From a virus: DNA of 64,000 bases. Shown piece by piece: positions 24,356-32,113 of the stretch; the first letter of the stretch is position 1, and every line of letters starts with the position of its first letter. Location: positions 124,001 to 188,000 of IMG/VR virus record IMGVR_UViG_3300042516_005475. One strand, 5' to 3'. The position numbers were made by a program, and so were the translations under genes. The notes under the pieces were generated by a model. That model was not told where the DNA came from, searched no databases, and was given only the letters and a program-made list of their open reading frames with translations.

Positions 24356-24593
24356 TACTGAAAAGGCCTACGAGCAAGTTTACAGTAGGCAGAAACTGGT
24401 TGAGAGTCTTCTCAAGCTTGATGAGTCTAAGCTCGTTAAGAAACTGCAATCCATGAGTGTTGATATTTATATCAACCGATTTGGCCATATTATCTGGGAG
24501 GGTTCGGAAATTGACTATTACGAGCTTCTTGCTGAAGTTGATAGGCTCGTTGAAGACTTGCCTCAAGAAGAGGTAGAAGAATATAGTAAGTAA
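24348..24593 (+). CDS. small acidic helical protein, unknown
   Basis: 81 aa from ATG 24348 (MSNTEKAYEQVYSRQKL). Overlaps the stop of 24188-24355 and is followed by a strong terminator. Confidence 0.55.
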   Translation: MSNTEKAYEQVYSRQKLVESLLKLDESKLVKKLQSMSVDIYINRFGHIIWEGSEIDYYELLAEVDRLVEDLPQEEVEEYSK

Positions 24594-24600
24594 ACATCAC

Positions 24601-24626
24601 AGGGCGCCTAGAGCGCCCTTTTTTTA
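24601..24626 (+). terminator. rho-independent terminator
   Basis: AGGGCGC pairs with GCGCCCT around a short loop, followed by seven T. It ends the early unit 23730-24593. Confidence 0.85.
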
Positions 24627-25223
24627 TCTTTTGAGAAAACCAAACAACCCACCACTTTTTCTCAATTCATCTCCTTTTAATGTTGCTAAAAACCATCTAG
24701 GAGATAAAGGGTTCTTTTTCAACGTTTCAACTTCTGCAGTTGTATAATTATCTAAAAAGTAAAGAGTGCTAACTATTGCAAAGCCTCTTCTAGCCTTACA
24801 GATTCTGTTAATATGGAAAATGTCATCTAGAAATACATTTAACTCATCATAATCAAAATAATTCTTTACAACTTCATCGTTGCCATGCTTTTGAATAATA
24901 AACTCTTTATTTTCTGTATCAAAGTAAAATCCGTTGGGTTGGTTATCTTGAGTGAGTTTATTATGCTCTAACCAATTGAGGCTTTGTTCTCTAACTGAAT
25001 AAGTGAATCCTTTATTATAAATTAAGTTCATTACAAAGTTACCGGTAGGGTCTGTAATAGGAAACACTAAATCTTTTTTAATACCGCTAGATTCTGTTGC
25101 GGTAACAATATCTTGAATATTGGATTGCCAATCTTTTCTCTCTTCAGAGCGAGCCAAGAATCTAACATCTTTGCTAGACTTAACAGTTAATTCTTGTAAA
25201 ATGTAATAATTTGTAAAGTCCAT
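24624..25223 (-). CDS. unknown late-unit protein
   Basis: 199 aa (MDFTNYYILQELTVKSSKDV). Mixed alpha/beta, no membrane segment, Arg/Lys-rich end. It follows 25225-25815 by 1 nt in a unit led by a late promoter. Not recognised. Confidence 0.6.
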   Translation of the reverse strand: MDFTNYYILQELTVKSSKDVRFLARSEERKDWQSNIQDIVTATESSGIKKDLVFPITDPTGNFVMNLIYNKGFTYSVREQSLNWLEHNKLTQDNQPNGFYFDTENKEFIIQKHGNDEVVKNYFDYDELNVFLDDIFHINRICKARRGFAIVSTLYFLDNYTTAEVETLKKNPLSPRWFLATLKGDELRKSGGLFGFLKR

Positions 25224-25224
25224 A

Positions 25225-25815
25225 TTAGATAAAATTAGAGAAGTAGTCTTTAAAATATTTAGGTAAATTTCTGATATCTTCTTTGTTCTTTTCCAAGTTT
25301 GAGGCTATTTTATCAAATGTAGATTCATCTCCCATTCTATAAACATCTCCTAAAAATGCATACTCTTTGCCGTAAGTTTGTACAAAGTAGTTATTTACCT
25401 CTATTAAACTAGCCATTACTGCCTGTAAATCTTTTTCAGGGAATATCTTAGGTACTGCTTTACCATTTAAATAGAACACATTATATCTACCAGCCAAGTA
25501 GGCTGGGTGATTTTTATAGATTTCTCTTTGATTTCTAAATCTCTTTAATGTCTTTTCAGGTATTTCATATTTGAAGCTCTTTGGAAGAGCTTCTGCTGTT
25601 CTAGTAATAATGTAAAACAGATTTAAAAAACCGCTATCGTTTTTAGAAGGATTACCTAAGAAATATTGTATACTTGCATAATTGGAACTATTGCTTCTGG
25701 CTATATTAGCTTTGATGCTTTTATCATAATTAGCAGCGGTAAGAGGTTTTCCAAAATTACCTGCTACGAGCTTTAAAGCTCCTTCATATATTAGACATAG
25801 ATCCTGGAATCTCAT
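25225..25815 (-). CDS. unknown late protein
   Basis: 196 aa from ATG 25815 (MRFQDLCLIYEGALKLVAGN); the upstream start at 25875 is rejected because ATAAATA is 5 nt from ATG 25815. Helical, with Arg/Lys patches (RFRNQREIYKNHP). Divergent from 25826-26485 through a shared palindromic promoter. Confidence 0.65.
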   Translation of the reverse strand: MRFQDLCLIYEGALKLVAGNFGKPLTAANYDKSIKANIARSNSSNYASIQYFLGNPSKNDSGFLNLFYIITRTAEALPKSFKYEIPEKTLKRFRNQREIYKNHPAYLAGRYNVFYLNGKAVPKIFPEKDLQAVMASLIEVNNYFVQTYGKEYAFLGDVYRMGDESTFDKIASNLEKNKEDIRNLPKYFKDYFSNFI

Positions 25816-25827
25816 AAATATATTTAT
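25814..25827. promoter_or_regulatory. overlapping divergent late promoters
   Basis: Within the palindrome CATAAATATATTTATG (25813-25828), ATAAATA at 25814-25820 serves ATG 25826 (plus), and its mirror at 25821-25827 serves ATG 25815 (minus), each with 5-nt spacing. Each box overlaps the start codon of the other gene. Confidence 0.75.
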
Positions 25828-26485
25828 GTCTATTAGACTTTTAAAAGAGGCTCCTGATGATTTAAAGATCAACAACTTACATTACTCTTTTAGAACACCA
25901 CCATTCCTATCATTTCACGTAGTAACAGCAGCAGAACAACGAGTAGCCTTTTATACAATTAACAAGGTACATAACTACCTTATTCAGACATTCAAAGAAT
26001 TTCTAGTAAAAGCTTTAAATGCGTATAACTTTGTAGAAGTAAAAGATGGAAGATATTCGGGCAAGTATAAGTTTAATCTTGTTCAATTCAATCAACTAAC
26101 TGAACAAGCTAAGCAAAAGCTACAAGAGGCTGGTATAGAAATAGTAGAGTTGAACAACCATAAGTTCTCTATCTACGACATCTTTTACTTTTTAGATGCA
26201 TATAACAATCGTAAAGATGTTTATATGGGTGGAAGAATATGGGATAGAGCAACGATTATTAATGAACCGTCTCAGTGGGTTAACTATCTAGCATGCTCTA
26301 TCTACAAGGTAGAGTACGGTTTCTTTAAAGAAGAGCAAACAAAAAAGACTCTCTACAAGATTTGTCAGAGAGCCTATGAGAAACAAGAGATGTTTACAGA
26401 GAACTTAGCCAGTACAAAGATGTTTGTTGAATATGATGAAGTACCAACATTTACATTGGATTTAGCTCCTATAGTTAACCGTTAA
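25826..26485 (+). CDS. unknown late protein
   Basis: 219 aa (MSIRLLKEAPDDLKINNLHY). Long helices and aromatic-rich strands (WDRATIINEPSQWVNYL). Late promoter 5 nt upstream. Overlaps 26475-26708 tail to tail by 11 nt. Confidence 0.65.
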   Translation: MSIRLLKEAPDDLKINNLHYSFRTPPFLSFHVVTAAEQRVAFYTINKVHNYLIQTFKEFLVKALNAYNFVEVKDGRYSGKYKFNLVQFNQLTEQAKQKLQEAGIEIVELNNHKFSIYDIFYFLDAYNNRKDVYMGGRIWDRATIINEPSQWVNYLACSIYKVEYGFFKEEQTKKTLYKICQRAYEKQEMFTENLASTKMFVEYDEVPTFTLDLAPIVNR

Positions 26486-26708
26486 TTACGTTTTTAGAGC
26501 AGTTCTTGCTGAGTACCAATATCTCATCAAGAGTTTCCTTGACTCTGATGCCAGTATTATTAGTCCAGCGAGTATTAATAACACTGTGCTTGCCGCTAGG
26601 ACTAGGCTCAATACTAACGATAGTATCAAGATTAAAAAGAACAGGTGTATAGTTTCTAGAGTTATCATGCGAGAGGTCTAACTGATTGAGCTTTACAAAA
26701 TGAGCCAT
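26475..26708 (-). CDS. small beta-rich protein, unknown
   Basis: 77 aa (MAHFVKLNQLDLSHDNSRNY); strands around VLFNLDTIVSIEPSPSGKHS. Layout similar to 23166-23360. Function unknown. Confidence 0.55.
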   Translation of the reverse strand: MAHFVKLNQLDLSHDNSRNYTPVLFNLDTIVSIEPSPSGKHSVINTRWTNNTGIRVKETLDEILVLSKNCSKNVING

Positions 26709-26731
26709 ATGGTTATTATATTGTTTATCTC

Positions 26732-26738
26732 ATAAATA
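26732..26738 (+). promoter_or_regulatory. late promoter
   Basis: ATAAATA 5 nt before ATG 26744. Confidence 0.75.
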
Positions 26739-26743
26739 TCCAT

Positions 26744-28036
26744 ATGAGAGGATGGAATTATATCCGCGAGAATTTAGAGACAAGACTGCCTATTATCCAG
26801 CAGCAAAACCCTAACGTCTCAGAACAAGAAATAAGAAGTATTAATAAACTAGGAGACCCTACAGGAGATAAGGCAACATTTACCCCATGGCTAGTAAGAA
26901 TGTTTACTAAAGGGGATTTAAAGACTGGGCAATATGGTAACATCAAGGAGATACTTTCCACCTTTCAACAATATGTTAACAGAAATATTATTAATGGAAA
27001 ATTCAGAGATATTAACTCTTATAAGAGTGTTGGAGATTTAAAAAGTACCATTTATGAGACCGCTGATAACTTTATTAATAACGTTTTACCAAAAAATATA
27101 TTGCAGTACAGAGTAAATATCAACCCTCAAACAATTATCAGCCTATTATCCGCAGATCCTACAGGTGCAAAAGCTAAATACTTACCATTTATTTTAGATA
27201 ATTACATTTCAGGAAAAATAGTTAGAGTAATGTATGAGGAAGATCTTCCAAAAATAAGAGAAGCCTTGAAGCACTATGATCACATGGTTAAAACTGGGCA
27301 ATTAAGCGCTGATGAGATTTTAGATTGGGATATCCATGACTTGTTTTTCAATGTTGAGAAAAAGAGGGGCAAGCAGCCTCTTGATGCATCTATATTAAAG
27401 TCTTTATCACAGGTCCAAATTGATAGCGCAGAGATTGATGGGAGAAATTATTCTTTCTATAAATTATCAAGAAAGAACATTGATCTTTTAGTTGAGGTAT
27501 CTCAAGATACTAACTGGTGTGTAAAGCAGGAGAGAACAGCTGATTATTATTTCTCTGGTTTATATAACGATTTAAATTTCTTTATTGTTATTACTAGCAA
27601 TAATATACCAGCCTATTTGGTTCATTATGCTACTCTTCAATTTAAAGACTCATTAGATGAAAGAGTAAAGAATAAAGACCTAGCAAGAAAGATATTAGGT
27701 AAATTATATTCAAATAATATTATGGAGCCTTGGGATAATATTTTTGATGCTAATAAAGAGAAGTTAATAAGTGTACCATTCTTTAGAATGACATATGAGG
27801 GTACATTAAAACATTATATAGAATCTTTTAAAAAGAATGAATTTAGCAAGCGAGAAGCCTCACCTTTGATAGTTAAGAATACTAAATACAACTACCCCAT
27901 GTTTGCTGAACTGTATAGTGACTTTACTGCTGTGTTAGATAATGAAGAGAGAGCAAAGTTTAAAGATCAGTGCAAAGTGTTTATAAACTCTTTACCTGAT
28001 GCTGAGCTAAGAAGTCAAATAGATATACTTTATTAA
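26744..28036 (+). CDS. late protein with WC motif (PcfJ-like?)
   Basis: 430 aa. DTNWCVKQERTADYYFSGLY followed by FFIVITSNNIPAYLVHY recalls the W-C...Y...LYFI block of PcfJ-type proteins, but the match is short. The N-terminal 250 residues are helical. Late promoter ATAAATA lies 5 nt before the ATG. Probably virion-related; unproven. Confidence 0.6.
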   Translation: MRGWNYIRENLETRLPIIQQQNPNVSEQEIRSINKLGDPTGDKATFTPWLVRMFTKGDLKTGQYGNIKEILSTFQQYVNRNIINGKFRDINSYKSVGDLKSTIYETADNFINNVLPKNILQYRVNINPQTIISLLSADPTGAKAKYLPFILDNYISGKIVRVMYEEDLPKIREALKHYDHMVKTGQLSADEILDWDIHDLFFNVEKKRGKQPLDASILKSLSQVQIDSAEIDGRNYSFYKLSRKNIDLLVEVSQDTNWCVKQERTADYYFSGLYNDLNFFIVITSNNIPAYLVHYATLQFKDSLDERVKNKDLARKILGKLYSNNIMEPWDNIFDANKEKLISVPFFRMTYEGTLKHYIESFKKNEFSKREASPLIVKNTKYNYPMFAELYSDFTAVLDNEERAKFKDQCKVFINSLPDAELRSQIDILY

Positions 28037-28212
28037 TCTCTAACCCAGGCTGTTTTAGAACACTCTGGGCAAATGCAAATTGAGATTGAATCACTTTGAT
28101 GCCAGGCTTTTACGTCCCAGCCATCAAAATATGCTTCTTTAATTGAGCGAAAAACAATTGACTTTTCACATTCAGAGCATTTAACTTGTACCTTATTAGA
28201 TGTTTCTGTCAT
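28033..28212 (-). CDS. small zinc-finger-like protein (59 aa)
   Basis: ATG 28212 to TAA 28033: MTETSNKVQVKCSECEKSIV then CICPECSKTAWVRD. Two C-X2-C pairs about 35 residues apart can bind one zinc. It starts in an ATGA overlap with the upstream gene 28209-28496. Confidence 0.65.
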   Translation of the reverse strand: MTETSNKVQVKCSECEKSIVFRSIKEAYFDGWDVKAWHQSDSISICICPECSKTAWVRD

Positions 28213-28496
28213 TTTAGACCATTTTCATTTTTACCAACATAGCGCAAATACATGAGGATCTCTCTTGGAACAGCACCAAAGAGGTACTCTTTCATAAATT
28301 GTATCTTCTGATAGGCATCATAAAATCTAGAGTTAGCAATCATCTCAAACAAGTCCAACAAGAACTTAGTATCATCAATAATACCAGCTCTACGAGCAAA
28401 GCTAGCTCTGTTAGAGTAAACCGTCAAATTGTATTGTTGGATGTTACTAAAAAACTTATCCATAGCTATGTTAAGCTGCTCTTTACTTAGATTCAT
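28209..28496 (-). CDS. small helical late protein
   Basis: 95 aa from ATG 28496 (MNLSKEQLNIAMDKFFSNIQ). A diverged late box ATACATA lies exactly 5 nt upstream, deciding against the longer start at 28520. Unknown function. Confidence 0.6.
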   Translation of the reverse strand: MNLSKEQLNIAMDKFFSNIQQYNLTVYSNRASFARRAGIIDDTKFLLDLFEMIANSRFYDAYQKIQFMKEYLFGAVPREILMYLRYVGKNENGLK

Positions 28497-28501
28497 ACTA
28501 A

Positions 28502-28508
28502 TATGTAT
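28502..28508 (-). promoter_or_regulatory. late promoter variant (ATACATA)
   Basis: 5 nt before ATG 28496 on the minus strand. Confidence 0.45.
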
Positions 28509-28535
28509 TAGGTGTATCAAAATATCAAGCCTAGA

Positions 28536-28542
28536 ATAAATA
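28536..28542 (+). promoter_or_regulatory. late promoter
   Basis: ATAAATA 5 nt before ATG 28548. Confidence 0.75.
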
Positions 28543-28547
28543 ACTAT

Positions 28548-28844
28548 ATGAGCTTTGATAGTTTAGTAACAATTTTAGAGCAAGAACATGGCCCAATAAG
28601 AATTCTTTGCTATGATAAAATGCACAAGAGAATTGTTATAGATAAGAAGTGTCACTTCAGCCCATTTAAAGTAGAACAAATGGTTAACTATATCAAAGAC
28701 GATCCAGATTTCCAAATGAAGATTGGTGAAGTTATTGACTATCCATTTGGACATCAACATGTACAAACAAAAGGGTCAACTAAGATGATGACCATAGATG
28801 ACCCTAACAGCTTGTTTAAGATTAAAGCTATTCTTAAGCAGTAA
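28548..28844 (+). CDS. late protein beginning MSFDSL
   Basis: 98 aa from ATG 28548, 5 nt after ATAAATA; the ATG at 28512 is rejected. Mixed alpha/beta (GPIRILCYDKMHKRIVIDKK). Its end overlaps the UV endonuclease gene by 11 nt. Unknown. Confidence 0.65.
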   Translation: MSFDSLVTILEQEHGPIRILCYDKMHKRIVIDKKCHFSPFKVEQMVNYIKDDPDFQMKIGEVIDYPFGHQHVQTKGSTKMMTIDDPNSLFKIKAILKQ

Positions 28845-29724
28845 GCATTAGCTCAATTGCATCATCTTTGCCTTTGAGCTCAATGTCCCAAATTACAGGC
28901 TTGCCAAAATCCTTAGGCTTAGAGGCAGCAAAATCAGCATGATTTCTAGTCATGCCAATGCCTTCACTATAATGAAACACTGGAGTTACATTCCATGTTT
29001 TGTAAGCCAACTCAAAAGCTTCGTTATCGCTTTCCCCGTTGTTACAAAAATTATGATGCAAGGTATCGTAAGTGACAGGGATACCAGCAACATTATAGAA
29101 ATAACTACAAAGATTTTTGATATTCCAAGTACCATTTTTGTTATCGTTAACTTCTACTACCAAACGCTTCTTTACATTGCTAGGTAAGTTGTTATAGTTA
29201 TTAATGAACCTAGTAGAAATCTCTACAGGGTCCCCTTCTTGTCTGCAATGAATATTAAGACAGTTATAATAGTCTTGCTTTAGATTAAATCGATCAAAAA
29301 TATCTGCATGGCTAATTAGATCCCTAAAGCTATTTTTAATGACTTCAGGATTCTCGCTAGTGAGACTAATGAACTCAGATGGGTGAGCCGTAATACGAAT
29401 ACCAGAGCTCTTTATTAGCTCACTTGTACTTTTGATTACACTATTCATAGTATCAAAGTCAGGCAAGTCTTCTAGCCGTAGATCAACATCTGGATGATTA
29501 ATAACAGGGGTAATATCAGAAGACAATCTATATCCTTCTAGATTCATACTAACACAATGCTCAATTGTCTTATGAGTAACAACAAAGTTGTTTAGAATGC
29601 GTTGAGACAATGTCTTAATAGCTTCTTTCTTATCTAGAGATTTGAACCTAGTATAAGTCATCTTCTGAAACTTAACACCTTTGCGGCTAAGTTTATTAGA
29701 GATGCAGCATAGAGAGTAATTCAT
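28834..29724 (-). CDS. uvsE: UV damage endonuclease (UVDE family)
   Basis: 296 aa. GYRLSSDITPVINHP, IRITAHPSEFISLTS, LNIHCRQEGDP, VVEVNDNK and VTYDTLHHNFC are the metal-binding blocks of the UVDE TIM barrel, in the right order and at normal length (~300 aa). It nicks DNA 5' of UV photoproducts and other distortions. Overlaps the start of DUF1289-type 29721-29915 by 4 nt. Confidence 0.9.
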   Translation of the reverse strand: MNYSLCCISNKLSRKGVKFQKMTYTRFKSLDKKEAIKTLSQRILNNFVVTHKTIEHCVSMNLEGYRLSSDITPVINHPDVDLRLEDLPDFDTMNSVIKSTSELIKSSGIRITAHPSEFISLTSENPEVIKNSFRDLISHADIFDRFNLKQDYYNCLNIHCRQEGDPVEISTRFINNYNNLPSNVKKRLVVEVNDNKNGTWNIKNLCSYFYNVAGIPVTYDTLHHNFCNNGESDNEAFELAYKTWNVTPVFHYSEGIGMTRNHADFAASKPKDFGKPVIWDIELKGKDDAIELMLTA

Positions 29725-29915
29725 TTTTTAGATTCTTCTTTTAACTGACGCAGTCGTTCTTTCGCTAGCCTGTTCATCTCGATTTTATCACTTTCTAAGC
29801 AAGAAGGCCAGCGACCAATTTCATAACTTGTTCGGCCACAACCCGTACAGACGTCTTTAAAGTTTAGTTTGCATTGACGTCTGCACGGGCTCTCCCAACT
29901 ATCACTATAGCTCAT
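29721..29915 (-). CDS. DUF1289-family small protein
   Basis: 64 aa. SPCRRQCKLNFKDVCTGCGR followed by TSYEIGRW matches DUF1289 (C-X3-C...C-X2-C-X-R-T-X2-E-(I)-X-X-W), a small cysteine cluster protein common in proteobacteria. Coupled to the UV endonuclease. Confidence 0.75.
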   Translation of the reverse strand: MSYSDSWESPCRRQCKLNFKDVCTGCGRTSYEIGRWPSCLESDKIEMNRLAKERLRQLKEESKK

Positions 29916-29923
29916 AAACCTAC

Positions 29924-30478
29924 TTATTCACTCTTACCGTTGTACTGCAACAGCTTCACTTTATCAGGATGACTAACACTGTTCTTTCGCAAGAGCTTCA
30001 AACCACTTCGACTAATATAGTACTGAACAATTGTATCAAGATCGACATTGTATTTCTGAGCCTTAGTAGTCAAGTAGTTCAACGGAGCCTTGCGAGTTTG
30101 CTTAGTGATAGGACAAGTAAGAACCTTGTAAGTCTCTTCGTACTTAGCACTACGCTTTTTACCTTTCTTACTAGTCTTCTTAATCTCTTTATTCTTCTCA
30201 AGAATAGCAGCCTTAACCTTGAGATTATCTTTAGCGTCTTGCAAGGTAGTATAAGTCCAACCATGCACACCCCATTGTGAGTCGCTAGGATATACTTCAG
30301 CAGGAGCAATCTTATTACCACCAATAACATAACCGTTATGGCTAGTAATATGAATCAGTTCATAATTAGGACACTTACTACCAGGAGCAATTTTCTCGTA
30401 GACGGCCATGTCACCGTTACGGAGAATTTGTTTGAATTCGAAACCCTTCGACACGAACAACTTTTCGATTTTCTTCAT
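29924..30478 (-). CDS. early protein sharing a domain with 23730-24149
   Basis: 184 aa. N-terminal ~90 residues are alpha/beta (GFEFKQILRNGDMAVYEKIA); then a Lys-rich linker (KKTSKKGKKRSAK) and the shared segment YLTTKAQKYNVDLDTIVQYY. Early promoter TTGACT-TTCCTC-N11-TATACT lies on the minus strand. Likely a nucleic-acid-binding early protein. Confidence 0.65.
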   Translation of the reverse strand: MKKIEKLFVSKGFEFKQILRNGDMAVYEKIAPGSKCPNYELIHITSHNGYVIGGNKIAPAEVYPSDSQWGVHGWTYTTLQDAKDNLKVKAAILEKNKEIKKTSKKGKKRSAKYEETYKVLTCPITKQTRKAPLNYLTTKAQKYNVDLDTIVQYYISRSGLKLLRKNSVSHPDKVKLLQYNGKSE

Positions 30479-30488
30479 TACAAAGATT

Positions 30489-30517
30489 AGTATAGACTCT
30501 GCTCAGAGGAAAGTCAA
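30489..30517 (-). promoter_or_regulatory. early promoter
   Basis: TTGACT, then TTCCTC, N11, TATACT; ATG 30478 follows after 10 nt. Divergent from the early promoter at 30542. Confidence 0.75.
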
Positions 30518-30541
30518 CGGTTCTTTTTCCGAAACTTCTGC

Positions 30542-30570
30542 TTGAGGTTCCTGCCCATAGGAGCCATACT
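30542..30570 (+). promoter_or_regulatory. early promoter
   Basis: TTGAGG, TTCCTG, N11, CATACT. The 18-nt leader ends AATAAGATATG, nearly the same as before 56701. Confidence 0.75.
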
Positions 30571-30588
30571 CTTACCTGTAAATAAGAT

Positions 30589-30846
30589 ATGAATTGTATT
30601 TTCTGTAAGAATCCCTTTCATGAAGAGCGAGCTGCTCTCGGCTTTAACTACTGCGTTACCTGCGCAGGCAAGCGACCTGTTGCTGCCTACAAGGGTATCA
30701 TGGTTTTCGGTCATAAGACCGCTGGAACCATGCAGGTTGTTTCTCCGGAGAACTTTGCCGATTACCGCAAGTATAACCCGTATGGTCGCCATACTGGCCG
30801 AGGCTCGGGAATTCACCGAGTTACGAAGACGACAAGTTCGATGTAA
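30589..30846 (+). CDS. early small zinc-finger-like protein
   Basis: 85 aa (MNCIFCKNPFHEERAALGFN). C-X2-C plus C-V-T-C form a probable zinc site. Early promoter upstream and higher GC than late genes. A longer ORF on the other strand (30514-30816) is a shadow. Host-takeover role possible; not shown. Confidence 0.65.
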   Translation: MNCIFCKNPFHEERAALGFNYCVTCAGKRPVAAYKGIMVFGHKTAGTMQVVSPENFADYRKYNPYGRHTGRGSGIHRVTKTTSSM

Positions 30847-30853
30847 AAATAAG

Positions 30854-30881
30854 TTGCTTTCTGCGATAAATAGTTTATATT
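30854..30881 (+). promoter_or_regulatory. tRNA promoter
   Basis: TTGCTT-N16-TATATT, followed by boxA-like GTTCTTTGA at 30888-30896 before tRNA-Ile. Confidence 0.65.
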
Positions 30882-30887
30882 TAGTAT

Positions 30888-30896
30888 GTTCTTTGA
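30888..30896 (+). promoter_or_regulatory. boxA-like element
   Basis: GTTCTTTGA, 5 nt before the first tRNA of the array. Confidence 0.45.
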
Positions 30897-30901
30897 ATGA
30901 T

Positions 30902-30976
30902 GCTCCAATAGCTCAGCGGCAGAGCAAGCTGTTTATAACGGTTAGGCCGTAGGTTCGAATCCTACTTGGAGTACCA
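30902..30976 (+). tRNA. tRNA-Ile(UAU)
   Basis: Acceptor GCTCCAA/TTGGAGT, anticodon loop TTTATAA (UAU, reads AUA), CCA encoded. UAU is unusual in bacteria, where AUA is normally read by modified CAU. Confidence 0.85.
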
Positions 30977-30981
30977 TTAAT

Positions 30982-31067
30982 GCCACGGTGGTGAAATGGC
31001 AGACACAAGAGACTTAAAATCTCTAGCCGTAAAAAGCGTGCCGGTTCGAGTCCGGCCCGTGGTACCA
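30982..31067 (+). tRNA. tRNA-Leu(UAA)
   Basis: Acceptor GCCACGG/CCGTGGT, anticodon loop CTTAAAA (UAA), long variable arm, CCA encoded. Confidence 0.95.
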
Positions 31068-31083
31068 AATTTGAAAATAAAAG

Positions 31084-31111
31084 TTGCTTTCTAATAAAAA
31101 GCAGTTATTAT
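31084..31111 (+). promoter_or_regulatory. tRNA promoter
   Basis: TTGCTT-N16-TATTAT; a near-copy of the 30854 promoter, followed by GTTCTTTAA at 31118. Confidence 0.65.
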
Positions 31112-31117
31112 TTAAAC

Positions 31118-31126
31118 GTTCTTTAA
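31118..31126 (+). promoter_or_regulatory. boxA-like element
   Basis: GTTCTTTAA, 7 nt before tRNA-Arg(UCU). A further copy is at 31216-31224 before tRNA-Glu. Confidence 0.45.
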
Positions 31127-31133
31127 ATCTTAT

Positions 31134-31210
31134 GTCCTCGTAGCTCAGTTGGATAGAGCTTTCGCCTTCTAAGCGAAAAGTCACAGGTTCGACTCCTGTC
31201 GAGGACACCA
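31134..31210 (+). tRNA. tRNA-Arg(UCU)
   Basis: Acceptor GTCCTCG/CGAGGAC, anticodon loop CTTCTAA (UCU), CCA encoded. Confidence 0.95.
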
Positions 31211-31225
31211 TTTTTGTTCTTTAAC

Positions 31226-31301
31226 GGTCCATTCGTCTAATGGTTTAGGACAGCAGGTTTTCAACCTGTTAATAGGAGTTCGATTCTCCTATGGACTACC
31301 A
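31226..31301 (+). tRNA. tRNA-Glu(UUC)
   Basis: Acceptor GGTCCAT/ATGGACT, anticodon loop TTTTCAA (UUC), CCA encoded. Confidence 0.95.
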
Positions 31302-31309
31302 AATTTAAC

Positions 31310-31382
31310 TGCGGGATGGAGCAGTGGCAGCTCGTCTGGCTCATAACCACGAAGGTCGAGGGTTCGAGTCCCTCTCCCGCTA
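31310..31382 (+). tRNA. tRNA-Met(CAU), initiator-like, interrupted after the discriminator base
   Basis: Body GCGGGA/TCCCGC with a T1:T72 mismatch, as in bacterial initiators, loop CTCATAA, and D-arm GAGC...GCTC. The anticodon stem is TCTGG/CCACG rather than the initiator GGG:CCC. The 3' end reads TCCCGCTA then GAG: CCA is missing because a ~731-bp element follows. The lost end, TCCCTCTCCCGCTA plus CCA, lies at 32100-32116. Confidence 0.8.
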
Positions 31383-32113
31383 GAGTGAGCGCAAACTACT
31401 TGCACGTAGTTCACTTGCACACCTTATTGGTGACCAAATGTTTGCAACCTAGAGTTTATTATATCAATAATAATATTGAGGTAAGTGTAACTTGATTGTT
31501 CTTTGAAATATTTTTGCTGTGTTGTATCTATAATACACAAATCAATTTTATTCGCTATACACTGATAAAATTTATTGTTATCATTTTTTTGTATTTGATT
31601 CAATATTTTGTCACCGTAAATTGATTCATAATGAAAAATACCATTCAATTCAAATGCTAATCCTAATTTAGGTAAATATATATCTAATTCAGAATATATA
31701 GCTTCTTTACTATTAAACAAAATAGTTAACTCAGGGTATTTTTCTTTTAACTTATTTTCAATCCATATCTCAAGCTTAGATCTTCTCGTGCCATGTTTTT
31801 TGTGAGTATTGTTATACCTAGCAGAGCAGTTTTTACTACAAAAAGTATTTTTTCTGGATTTGTATGGTAAAGAAATACCACACTGTTTACATTTTCGTGG
31901 TTGAGATTCATAAAATGTGTGTATTTCTGCTGTTTTTGTACTATGATACTTACCTCTACCGTTTGTGTGGTTAACAGTATTATTGTAAGAATACCAACAA
32001 CTACGTTTATGACTATTTAAAGCTAACAAATTTTTAAGTTCTTTTTTGCACTTCGAGCAGGAGACCATATAATATTATTTATGAAAAATGGATTTCAAAT
32101 CCCTCTCCCGCTA
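31383..32113. mobile_element. endonuclease element inserted at tRNA 3' end
   Basis: Flanked by 14-bp direct repeats TCCCTCTCCCGCTA (31369-31382 and 32100-32113), the tRNA-Met 3' end. Only one gene (31424-32068, minus) lies inside. The right copy keeps the CCA and a diverged T-arm GGATTTCAAATCC. This resembles integration into a tRNA end by a homing-type element. No group I intron core was seen in it. Confidence 0.7.
31424..32068 (-). CDS. Vsr/EDxHD-like homing endonuclease with zinc finger
   Basis: 214 aa. An N-terminal zinc-finger (CSKCKKELKNLLALNSHKRSC), a second C-X2-C...C-X3-C cluster (RKCKQCGISL, FCSKNC), then a Vsr-like nuclease core with SELDIYLPKLGLAFELNGIF and a conserved His (HYESIYGDK). 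This is the domain order of phage free-standing homing endonucleases. Late-type ATAAATA lies 7 nt before the start. It occupies most of the element that splits tRNA-Met. Confidence 0.7.
   Translation of the reverse strand: MVSCSKCKKELKNLLALNSHKRSCWYSYNNTVNHTNGRGKYHSTKTAEIHTFYESQPRKCKQCGISLPYKSRKNTFCSKNCSARYNNTHKKHGTRRSKLEIWIENKLKEKYPELTILFNSKEAIYSELDIYLPKLGLAFELNGIFHYESIYGDKILNQIQKNDNNKFYQCIANKIDLCIIDTTQQKYFKEQSSYTYLNIIIDIINSRLQTFGHQ

Noticed and set aside
30514-30816. 100-aa minus-strand ORF
   Set aside because: Opposite to 30589-30846, which carries C-X2-C motifs and its own early promoter.
31383-32113. Reading the tRNA-Met insertion as a group I intron
   Set aside because: No P, Q, R, S core was found, the break is at the 3' end rather than in the anticodon loop, and there are direct repeats as for DNA insertion.
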